DNA of 64,000 nt from Prevotella sp. UBA2725 (GTDB taxonomy: Bacteria; Bacteroidota; Bacteroidia; Bacteroidales; Bacteroidaceae): positions 1 to 64,000 of the forward strand of contig DEKJ01000063.1 in assembly GCA_002353825.1 (NCBI GenBank). Reading direction: 5' to 3'. Of the stretch, positions 43,431 through 51,356 are shown piece by piece. Position 1 is the stretch's first letter. Every line of letters starts with the position of its first letter. The notes beneath the pieces were generated by a model. That model searched no databases and was not told where the DNA came from. It was given only the letters and a program-made list of their open reading frames with translations. Made by a program: the position numbers and the translations under genes.

Positions 43431-44407
43431 CATCTTTTCAGCAGTACATACACGATGACGGGCACACCGATAAGCGGTGTTACGGCATTCAGCGGAAGGA
43501 CAGTGCCATCAGCTGGCAATGTGATGACGACATTGCAAAGCAAGGCTATCGTTGAACCCATGAGAATAGTCATGGGAAGCAATATGCGGTGGTCGGTAGT
43601 TGACGTGTAGAGGCGTGCAATATGAGGCACAGCCAATGCAATGAAAGCGATAGGTCCACAGAAAGCCGTAACAACAGCCGTCAGAAGCCCCGTAACCAAA
43701 AGCAGCATATTACGGATTCGCCGAACATTGATTCCCATACTCTCCGCATATTGGGGACCCAAGAGCAGCGCATTGAGCGGCTTGATCAATAGCAATGTAG
43801 AAAGCGTTGCAAGGACTGTCAGTGTAGCAAAGAGCGGCATTCCTTCCAAGCCTACATTCGTGAAGTCGCCCATACCCCAGACGACGAAACTGTGCACGCC
43901 TTCTTCTGTGGCTAACGAGTTGAGCAACGTGATAATACTCGAGCAGAAATAGCCAACCATCATGCCGATGATGATAAGCATCACCGAACTACGAACCCTC
44001 CGACTGAAGAACCAGATGACCATCGTCACGACCATCGCCCCAACAAATGCTGCAACGATGGATGATACCCAACCCAGCATTCCCCCAACAATCAGTCCGG
44101 GAGCCAGCGTGAGCAGGGCCACAGCCAACGAGGCACCTCCTGTAACACCAAAGATATCCGGTGCAGCGAGCGGATTGCGGAAAGCTGTCTGAAGCAACAG
44201 TCCACTCACAGCCAATGCGCCTCCGGCAAGCAATGCTGTGAGTGCCTGTGGCAAACGACTTGAAAGGATAATCGTTTTGCTGATGTCATCGCCTTTTCCC
44301 AACAATGTCTTCACAACCTCGTCCATGGGAATAGTCACACTGCCATGGAAGAGCGAGAGAAGGAAGAGAAAGATACAAGCAACTATCAAAAAGATTCGTT
44401 TCAACAT
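43430..44407 (-). CDS. btuC: FecCD-family ABC permease, probable cobalamin permease
   Basis: 325-residue polytopic permease of the BtuC/FecCD family (SGLLLQTAFRNPLAAPDIFGVT, PHIARLYTSTTDHRILLP). It is the last gene of the B12-riboswitch operon, overlapping the binding-protein gene by 7 bases, so a BtuC role is likely. No BtuD ATPase gene follows; the array above lies directly downstream. Confidence 0.85.
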   Translation of the reverse strand: MLKRIFLIVACIFLFLLSLFHGSVTIPMDEVVKTLLGKGDDISKTIILSSRLPQALTALLAGGALAVSGLLLQTAFRNPLAAPDIFGVTGGASLAVALLTLAPGLIVGGMLGWVSSIVAAFVGAMVVTMVIWFFSRRVRSSVMLIIIGMMVGYFCSSIITLLNSLATEEGVHSFVVWGMGDFTNVGLEGMPLFATLTVLATLSTLLLIKPLNALLLGPQYAESMGINVRRIRNMLLLVTGLLTAVVTAFCGPIAFIALAVPHIARLYTSTTDHRILLPMTILMGSTIALLCNVVITLPADGTVLPLNAVTPLIGVPVIVYVLLKR

Positions 44408-45462
44408 AACTTTTCATAATACCTCAGCTTCCCCAACTTCGCCTCCGGATGCAACAAGATGATCATCTCACGCAAGAGGTAATCGGGTCGCCAGCTGACC
44501 TCTTCGAAATAAGGCTTTACGGAACAGTTGCACTCATAGATATTACCCGTACGAAAGGCTTTCAACGCGCTGTATCCCTGAAACTCGCGCAACAAGTCGC
44601 TCTTCGACATCGGCCGGGTACCATTAAACTTGAAAGCCCACACATCGATCTGTCCGGCCTTAGCGAGGATCTGCTCAAAGCTCAGCGGCAGACTTCCACT
44701 GTGCTTATCGTCAGTAAAGGCATAAGCCGCATGTGCATCACGGATCGTTACACCGATCGTACTCTCACCTCCAGGCGTATACCACACCGCTCCCGTCTTG
44801 CGCTCGGTAAGTACACTTTTGCCTTTAGGCAGCTTCGCTGCATAGGCTTTAAGTGACTGATAATTAGACTCTACTACATTGAACAAGGAATCGCCTCTTT
44901 GCGCGCAATCAAACAGTCGTGCAAAGAAGCGCATCCACTCAGCACGCCCGAGCGAGGACGTTTCCATGTAGTCGGCAGCAAGGATGATGGGGACACCTAA
45001 CTTTCCTAACCGTCCCAAACTTTGCCCCTCGTAAGGACTAAGGATAATGGCATCAGGCTTGAGTGCAATGATCCGCTCGATATTTGGACTCATCGAACTG
45101 CCACAGTCCTCTATCTTCCCTTTTGCTCCCTCAGCAAGGCGTAGCCGCTTTTGAATATCGGGAATCTGAATATACTGCGCATCGCATACGCCCACAATCC
45201 TATCCGCCACACCGAGATACTCCATGAGCTTGCAGTGAGCTGTCGTGAAGACTACCACGCGCTTGTAAGGTCTCGTGGCGCTCACAGTCTGCAAAGTCTT
45301 GCCTTGTTGCCACGGATCGAGAACCGTGAAAGCTGTGTCACCCTCTGATCTCAGAAGTTGGGCATAAGAAAAGGCATTGCCTTGCCCCTCTGTGCCAACA
45401 GGTTTGTTGGCACAAGAGAAGAGCAAGGCGATGCCTAATAACAGGAAAAGAACTTTCCTCAT
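44401..45462 (-). CDS. btuF: periplasmic cobalamin/siderophore-type binding lipoprotein
   Basis: 353 residues. Lipobox LLFSC after a short hydrophobic signal gives a lipoprotein. The PBP fold shows RPYKRVVVFTTAHCKLMEYL and PNIERIIALKPDAIILS, as in BtuF/FepB proteins. B12 is inferred from its place in a riboswitch-led operon between btuG-like and btuC genes. Confidence 0.83.
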   Translation of the reverse strand: MRKVLFLLLGIALLFSCANKPVGTEGQGNAFSYAQLLRSEGDTAFTVLDPWQQGKTLQTVSATRPYKRVVVFTTAHCKLMEYLGVADRIVGVCDAQYIQIPDIQKRLRLAEGAKGKIEDCGSSMSPNIERIIALKPDAIILSPYEGQSLGRLGKLGVPIILAADYMETSSLGRAEWMRFFARLFDCAQRGDSLFNVVESNYQSLKAYAAKLPKGKSVLTERKTGAVWYTPGGESTIGVTIRDAHAAYAFTDDKHSGSLPLSFEQILAKAGQIDVWAFKFNGTRPMSKSDLLREFQGYSALKAFRTGNIYECNCSVKPYFEEVSWRPDYLLREMIILLHPEAKLGKLRYYEKLC

Positions 45463-45473
45463 ATTGGATTATT

Positions 45474-46562
45474 TTACTTCAAGAACACGATCTTGTGAGG
45501 ATTGAGTCCACAAGCAGAAAACTCTCGCTCGTAGTTACCCTGTGCATTGAACACATAGATTTTGCCATCCGTATAATAGTCGGATGTAGCTACATAGATA
45601 CGTCCGTCATAAGGATTGACGCTGATGCTGTACACAGAAGTAGAAGCAATCTCCGTAGGCACATTCTTGAAGAAGTCCTTATTCGTAGCACCTGTTTTTG
45701 CATCATAGGTGTACAGGGTTGTGGTTGTAGCATAAGTAGACCAGTTAGTCACGCTGTTAGCGCAATAAGCCACCCCATTGTTAACGTCCATTGCTGATGC
45801 ATTGCCAAGCTGAGTGTACTTGCCTGTCGTCGTAGAGTAGACACCCCAAGGGTTATCATAGCTGGCTCCGAAACCGGTAACATAGATATTGTCACCATCC
45901 TCATACAGCTTAGCAGGATCCTGCATAATAGTAGAATAAGTGACAGTCTTGAAATCAGAGTTTACAACAGCTAAACGGTTATCATTATAGTTTTGTCCCT
46001 GAAGCGTGACATAGAGTTTGCCATCATGTGCCACGACATCCTCCGGACGGTCACCGACCTTCAGCGAGTCAACAAACTGCAGTTTGTCTCCGTCAATGCG
46101 GATTCTGCTGACATAGCCACCATAGGAAGTGACATACAGCATATCATTCTCTGCATCTACTGAGCGCACCTGGCCGAGAGCCGGATGCTTCTTCGCGAAA
46201 CTGATATTGTCTGTCTCCATGCCATATTCATTGAGCAGAGTGATATAGTTGCTGACGTTGACAGCTACCACGATCTTGTTTCCATCGACCGTGATGATAT
46301 CATTTCCTGTGTCACCCAATTGATGGCCATTCTGCTGAGTGTAGAGACAGGTTGTATTGATCTGTCCCGAAGCCCAGTCGAAATAGATGATGTTGGAGTT
46401 GTTCTTATTCATGCTGCCTTCATTGAGGATGAACGCTCTGTCGCGGCTGGTCATCTCGACCTTGCCACCACCAGATGGGTCCCAATCAACATTGTCGCTA
46501 CAAGAGGTGAAACCTGCCACCACTGCTAAAACCAACAGGGCGAAATACTTTAAATGCTTCAT
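45474..46562 (-). CDS. BtuG-like beta-propeller surface lipoprotein (DUF5074)
   Basis: 362 residues with lipobox region VAGFTSCSDN. The mature part is a YncE-like seven-bladed propeller (repeated units such as DNIYVTGFGAS, GRIYVATSDYY, KLYVTLQGQNYND). In Bacteroides, BtuG proteins of this type bind cobalamin very tightly and cap BtuB. Location directly after btuB under a B12 riboswitch supports the same role. Confidence 0.83.
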   Translation of the reverse strand: MKHLKYFALLVLAVVAGFTSCSDNVDWDPSGGGKVEMTSRDRAFILNEGSMNKNNSNIIYFDWASGQINTTCLYTQQNGHQLGDTGNDIITVDGNKIVVAVNVSNYITLLNEYGMETDNISFAKKHPALGQVRSVDAENDMLYVTSYGGYVSRIRIDGDKLQFVDSLKVGDRPEDVVAHDGKLYVTLQGQNYNDNRLAVVNSDFKTVTYSTIMQDPAKLYEDGDNIYVTGFGASYDNPWGVYSTTTGKYTQLGNASAMDVNNGVAYCANSVTNWSTYATTTTLYTYDAKTGATNKDFFKNVPTEIASTSVYSISVNPYDGRIYVATSDYYTDGKIYVFNAQGNYEREFSACGLNPHKIVFLK

Positions 46563-46589
46563 TCTATTAATTTATATTTTGGTTATTGA

Positions 46590-48581
46590 TTAAATGTGCC
46601 AAGTCAATGATGCCATCCACTGTCTGCCTGGCATCGGATAGTATTTTATGATCTCGTACTGAGTATCTGTAAAGTTGGTTGCCTTCAGACTGATATCCAG
46701 CAAGGTCCTGCTCCACTTGATCGAACGCGACAGCGTCAGCGAATGTTCCCAAAAAGCGTGCATGCGATATTCGGGTTTGTTCTGTGCCATACTGTAGCGC
46801 GCCCCCTGCATGACGACACTGTAGCCGATATTCAGCCAAGGTGTCGTCAATATTGCATTGCCACTTCCACTCCATCGTGGAGTATAAGGCAACTGGTTAT
46901 CATAGCTCTGTGAGGTTTTGTTGGTCTTATCCACTGCATGCTGATAGGTAGCAGCTGCTGAGCTTTGAAGAGCGATTTTGGAAGTCAGAGCCACATCCAT
47001 ACCAGCCGTCAGATCCACGCCAACGATGTTCACCCTTCCGTAGTTCGCCATTCGCCACACGTAGGTTGACGGAAATGCCACAATCTTATCCTTCACATTA
47101 TTATAATAGCCATCTACAGTCAGTGTCAGAAGCTGAAGTGCTTTATAGTGGGTCTCATAAGAGAAGCCACCTCCCACTTCATGTGCCTTTTCCGGCCTAA
47201 GATATATATTTCCTAAACGACTGTAATAAAGGTCATTAAAGGTTGGTACCCGGAACGTGTTCTTAATCATGGCGCGAACATAAAGCGGAGTAGCGGGCAA
47301 GAGGCGATAAGACAAGGACAACGAAGGGGTAAACTGCTTCTTGTCAGCGGGCGCCTCGCCAGCCGAGACATGCTCAGCCGCGTAAGTATAGGTCAGGCTC
47401 GCATCTACCTTCAGTCGGCCGGGCTGACCTTTCAAAGCCAAAGCTGTGATGGAGGTCCAGCGACTCGGCTGAGGAACGATACCATCGGTATTGACATAGA
47501 CATTGTTTCTCAAGCGGTTGAAGCTAAGATCAGTTGCCAAGGCAGCACTCCATTTCTTTGCAATATGCCAGCCAAGCGTTGCAGAGCCATAATATTCTTC
47601 TTGTCTGTTCACCTCACGCTCGACCCCATCCGTATACTGTGAGCCCCAGTCCATATACTTGTTCCACGAATGAGTATATTTCAATCGTGCTGCGAACGAC
47701 AGATGCTCATTAAAGTCCTTGTTATAAGCGGCCTGCGCAAACAAATCCTTATCCCACATCCGTTCCTGAGAAGGATTGGCATAGAGAATGATAACCCCCG
47801 GAAGGCCTCGACGAGAAGAATAGCCATAGAGTTTAGCCTCTATCCTACTGCTGTCGGCAAAGGTATGATATAGATTAGCCTCACCTTGCCAGGAGTTGAT
47901 ATCGGTATTGGCACGGTGCTCACGAGTTTTCAAGCCGGCATTGACAAGTGTGAAAGGATACTGACCATCAGCGCGCATGAACTTGCCGAAGACAGAAAGG
48001 CTTGTCTTAGAGTCCAATCGTTGCCACCATGTCAAGGAAGGTGTGACAAAGCCAAAAGAGCCTCCTTCTACGCGGAACCTCAAGGCATAATTTTTTCCGG
48101 CTTCGAAACGGGGCTGCTCAGAACGCATCGACAAAACACCCGCTGAAGCATACTGACGCGCTGAAGCCATGAGGTCGTGCTCCTCCCCAATACTCACCGA
48201 CACATTATCGAGATTATCCGCATTGTATCGGGCGATATCGATCTGTCCGGCTTGCGTGTTGCTCAGCGAGACGCCATCATAGACCACGGAAGTATGGGCA
48301 GCACCTAAACTGTGGAGTGAGACTGTCTTCATGCCACCGATACCACCGTAGTCGCGAACATAAACTCCCGCCATGCGTTTCACAGCGTCAGCAACATCAG
48401 AGACACCCAAAAGACGCAGTGTGGAGGCATCAAGCGACTGAACGAGCGTGGTTGACAATACAGAACTATGCATTGCCGGGCGCACGATTTCCACGCCTTT
48501 CAGCAATACACTATCTTCTTGTGCCGACACGCTGACTGAGCATGCCGCCAAGGCTAAAGTGATCAATATCTGCTTTCGCAT
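46590..48581 (-). CDS. btuB: TonB-dependent cobalamin receptor
   Basis: The frame reaches 48644, but that part is riboswitch sequence; the ATG at 48581 gives MRKQILITLALAACSVSVSA, a good signal peptide (663 aa). The plug domain is visible (LGVSDVADAVKRMAGVYVRDYGG through VVYDGVSLSNTQAGQIDI), followed by a 22-strand-type barrel ending MASLTWHI-like with terminal aromatic character. It imports B12 across the outer membrane with TonB energy. The cobalamin riboswitch upstream identifies the ligand. Confidence 0.9.
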   Translation of the reverse strand: MRKQILITLALAACSVSVSAQEDSVLLKGVEIVRPAMHSSVLSTTLVQSLDASTLRLLGVSDVADAVKRMAGVYVRDYGGIGGMKTVSLHSLGAAHTSVVYDGVSLSNTQAGQIDIARYNADNLDNVSVSIGEEHDLMASARQYASAGVLSMRSEQPRFEAGKNYALRFRVEGGSFGFVTPSLTWWQRLDSKTSLSVFGKFMRADGQYPFTLVNAGLKTREHRANTDINSWQGEANLYHTFADSSRIEAKLYGYSSRRGLPGVIILYANPSQERMWDKDLFAQAAYNKDFNEHLSFAARLKYTHSWNKYMDWGSQYTDGVEREVNRQEEYYGSATLGWHIAKKWSAALATDLSFNRLRNNVYVNTDGIVPQPSRWTSITALALKGQPGRLKVDASLTYTYAAEHVSAGEAPADKKQFTPSLSLSYRLLPATPLYVRAMIKNTFRVPTFNDLYYSRLGNIYLRPEKAHEVGGGFSYETHYKALQLLTLTVDGYYNNVKDKIVAFPSTYVWRMANYGRVNIVGVDLTAGMDVALTSKIALQSSAAATYQHAVDKTNKTSQSYDNQLPYTPRWSGSGNAILTTPWLNIGYSVVMQGARYSMAQNKPEYRMHAFWEHSLTLSRSIKWSRTLLDISLKATNFTDTQYEIIKYYPMPGRQWMASLTWHI

Positions 48582-48610
48582 CCTTCCTCGAGAACTTGAA
48601 ATAAATATGT

Positions 48611-48815
48611 ACCAAGAGGCAGGTCTTCTGGCTCGCGGCTTCAAACAAGCGTCTTCCCAAGAAAGCTAATATTGTTATTCTCAGTGACTTATTGCTTATC
48701 CGTGGTGATAATTCTTGGTTTGACATTCCATGATTATTCACCCTACCGCACACAGCAGCGGGACTGTCCGTGATTCGCACACGGTTCCCTATTAATCGCC
48801 CGATTAAAGGCAAAC
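48611..48815 (-). promoter_or_regulatory. cobalamin riboswitch
   Basis: On the minus strand the B12 box reads GCCAGAAGACCTGCC (48618-48632). Upstream is GGGAAGACGC (near 48650), the kissing-loop feature GACAGTCCCGCTGCTGTGTG (near 48755-48775), and GGGAACCGT (48781-48789). All match the cobalamin riboswitch core. It lies 37 bases before the btuB ATG, and B12 binding should repress the operon. Confidence 0.95.
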
Positions 48816-48829
48816 CATCTTAGCAGATG

Positions 48830-48837
48830 CAAAGTTA
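48830..48837 (-). promoter_or_regulatory. -7 box of the B12 operon
   Basis: TAACTTTG on the minus strand, just upstream of the riboswitch 5' end. A TTTG lies 23 bases further upstream, a long spacer, so the -33 assignment is weak. Confidence 0.5.
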
Positions 48838-48879
48838 AGAAAAGTTTTTTAAGAGTAAGCAAAAAAAGAGAAAAAACGA

Positions 48880-48992
48880 CGGCCCCACCCTTAATCCCTC
48901 CCCCATCCAGGGGAGGGAGAGATTACCACCGTAGGAACAACATCGGCAGCTGCGTTTTCATGAAGTGTCGTGTATGCAGTCACATAGTGACT
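48880..48992. repeat. ~100-bp dispersed repeat, copy 2
   Basis: Shares with 43233-43325 the C-rich start, ccatccaggggagggagaga, ccgtagga and the gcagtcacatagtgactgc palindrome; 20-30 bases are inserted in the middle. Confidence 0.8.
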
Positions 48993-49008
48993 GCCAAGTA
49001 AAAAAAAT

Positions 49009-49035
49009 AGGGCGGACCAAAGGCCCGCCCCAACG
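49009..49035. repeat. REP-like palindrome
   Basis: agggcgg-acc and aaaggcccgccc form an inverted pair, followed by caacggtttatcc; the similar cctacggtttac follows the copy at 60943. Confidence 0.55.
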
Positions 49036-49077
49036 GTTTATCCAGTAAGAACAGTAATACCAATAACAAAATACGTG

Positions 49078-50976
49078 TTATACCAGTTTCAACCGTAATG
49101 AGTTAAGTACGACACTGACACTGGAGAAGGCCATGAGAGCCGAACCCCACATCGGTGTGAGCTGGATAGGTGGATTATCGTAGAAGAGATAAAGGACACC
49201 GGCAGCCAACGGGATGCAGATAATATTATAGATGAATGCCCAGAAGAGGTTCTCCCAGATCATCCGCGTCGTCTTCTTGCTCAGTGTAAAGCTGAAAGGT
49301 AATGCACGGAGGTCATCGGTCATCAGCGTGACCTGAGCAACATCCATTGCCACATCCGTTCCCGTACCGATGGCGATAGAGACATCGGCCAAAGCCAGTG
49401 CCTGCGTATCGTTGATACCATCGCCAATCATCGCAACGGTCTTGCCTTCCGACTTCAACTGTCTGACAATATTCTCCTTGTCCTGCGGAACACATTTCGC
49501 TTTGTAGTGCTTGATACCGGCTTTATCAGCCCAGTATTTAGCTGCTTCCTCCTTGTCGCCACTCATCATCCACACGTCGATACCCTTGTCCTGAAGTTCT
49601 TTCATTGCTTCAGCAGCATGGGGTTTGAGCGTCTCACGCGCCTCGAGTGGCAGGTTGTCAGCCTTCGTGAAGTCGACATTCTGATTGGGAATTGTCAACG
49701 TACCAGTCTTATCGGTAACGAGCACATCCACTTTACGCATCCGCTCCAGAGCTGTCGCATCCTTGATGAGCACGTGCTTATCAGCGGCTTTTCCGATACC
49801 CACCATGAGAGCCGTAGGCGTAGCGAGACCCATGGCACAAGGACATGCGATGACGAGCACGGTGACAGCAGAGACAATGGCTTTCGGCAACATAGCCGTG
49901 CCTCCGAGTCCCCACCAAAGAAAGAACGTGATGAGGGCGAGGGTACCGACAACCGGTACGAAGACCATCACTGCCTTGTCTACAATGCGCTGCACAGGAG
50001 CCTTAGAGCCTTCAGCCTCCTGCACCATCCTAATGATATGAGCAAGGGCTGTGTTCTCACCAACCTGACGGGCACGCATACGGAACTTACCCTGGGAAGG
50101 GATTGTTCCTGCGAGCACCTTCGAACCTTTCTTCTTCTCTGCCGGCGTAGGCTCACCCGTGATCATGCTCTCATCGACATAGGCGGCATCAGCCGTCATG
50201 AAACTCTCAGCAGAGATGACCTCACCATCGACCGGTACCTTCTCACCGGGACGAACCTCAAGGACATCACCGACATCAATCGTAGAGATAGGTACCTCAC
50301 GCACTTCTCCGTCCTCGACGATATGCGCTGTCTTAGGTGCCATGCCCATGAGCTGACGAATACTCGTAGCGGTACTGTCCTTGGCTTTCTCCTCAAGCAT
50401 ACGGCCTGTGAGGACAAACGTGATGATCATACCACACGAATCGAAATAGGTCAGCGACGGATCGCCCCAGAACGTATTGTAAGCCGAGAAGATGAATGCG
50501 ATACTCGTGGAGAGTGCCACAAGCGTATCCATATTCGCTGCACCATGACGGATCTGCCGCACCGTAGTGACATAGAACGAACGGCCACAGAAGAACATGT
50601 TGGCAAGGGCAATCAGGAGACCAATCTGATTGGCTGTCGACACCCCGCCGACATTAATCCAGTGCATATTTATCGTCATGCCGACAATAGAAAGAATCCA
50701 GGAGAGGATGGTCTTACGCGTGAGAATGGTATACTCACGTTTCTGAATCTCCTCCACCGACCGGTCTTTCTCTATCACGAGGTCGTAGCCGATGCCGTTG
50801 ATCTCCTTCTTCATCGTCTCCAAAGAGATCTTCTCCGGGTCGTAGTCGACAAGCGCCGAACGCCCTGCGAGACTCACGGCAGCACTGCTGATACCAGGCA
50901 GCGAGTTGAGTTTCTTTTCAACATTGGCAGAGCATGACGCGCATGCCATGCCAATGACTGGTATTGTCTGTTTCAC
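49078..50976 (-). CDS. copA: copper-type P1B ATPase with reduced N-domain
   Basis: 632 residues. An N-terminal HMA domain (GMACASCSANVEK) precedes the TM helices. The actuator TGEP is in ESMITGEPTPAE, the ion site CPC in VIACPCAMGLATPT, the phosphorylation DKTGTLT at ~422-428, and GDGIND near 518. It should export Cu(I). Between DKTGTLT and MSGDK there are only ~43 residues instead of about 120-130, so nearly all the ATP-binding N-domain, with its usual His-Pro motif, is missing. The frame is unbroken, so the gap is not a sequencing frameshift. Confidence 0.88.
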   Translation of the reverse strand: MKQTIPVIGMACASCSANVEKKLNSLPGISSAAVSLAGRSALVDYDPEKISLETMKKEINGIGYDLVIEKDRSVEEIQKREYTILTRKTILSWILSIVGMTINMHWINVGGVSTANQIGLLIALANMFFCGRSFYVTTVRQIRHGAANMDTLVALSTSIAFIFSAYNTFWGDPSLTYFDSCGMIITFVLTGRMLEEKAKDSTATSIRQLMGMAPKTAHIVEDGEVREVPISTIDVGDVLEVRPGEKVPVDGEVISAESFMTADAAYVDESMITGEPTPAEKKKGSKVLAGTIPSQGKFRMRARQVGENTALAHIIRMVQEAEGSKAPVQRIVDKAVMVFVPVVGTLALITFFLWWGLGGTAMLPKAIVSAVTVLVIACPCAMGLATPTALMVGIGKAADKHVLIKDATALERMRKVDVLVTDKTGTLTIPNQNVDFTKADNLPLEARETLKPHAAEAMKELQDKGIDVWMMSGDKEEAAKYWADKAGIKHYKAKCVPQDKENIVRQLKSEGKTVAMIGDGINDTQALALADVSIAIGTGTDVAMDVAQVTLMTDDLRALPFSFTLSKKTTRMIWENLFWAFIYNIICIPLAAGVLYLFYDNPPIQLTPMWGSALMAFSSVSVVLNSLRLKLV

Positions 50977-50990
50977 TCAGACCTCCTTCT

Positions 50991-51200
50991 TTAGAGTTCC
51001 ATCTCGTAGTGGCCGGCACCATCGACAGCCTCTTTCATCTGCTCGGGAGTGACCTTCGAGTCATCATAGTCAACGCTTACATTGTGGTCAGCCAAAGAGA
51101 CCACAGCACTTGCTACACCATTCAGCGTATTAAGTGCATTCTCCACATGAGCCTTGCAATGCTCGCATTTCATTCCGTTTACTGTAAATACCTTTTTCAT
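50991..51200 (-). CDS. CopZ-like copper chaperone
   Basis: 69 residues from the ATG at 51200 (MKKVFTVNGMKCEHCKAHVE); another ATG lies 9 bases upstream. A single HMA domain with metal site MKCEHC. It probably passes Cu(I) to the adjacent ATPase, 14 bases downstream. A TACCTTTG box lies upstream on the minus strand (51225-51232). Confidence 0.9.
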   Translation of the reverse strand: MKKVFTVNGMKCEHCKAHVENALNTLNGVASAVVSLADHNVSVDYDDSKVTPEQMKEAVDGAGHYEMEL

Positions 51201-51301
51201 AGTTATCATATTTTTTATTCGCTTGCAAAGGTAGGACTTTTCTATCGCTCCTCCGTTACGAAATTATGGATAAGATTTATAGTTTATTGAAAAAGTATCC
51301 G

Positions 51302-51309
51302 TAACTTTG
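51302..51309 (+). promoter_or_regulatory. -7 box upstream of the ligase gene
   Basis: TAACTTTG 48 bases before the ATG at 51357; no clear TTTG at -33. Confidence 0.4.
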
Positions 51310-51356
51310 CAGTATTGTTGATGACAAGTGTCACGATATTCCAAAGAAAAATCAGC

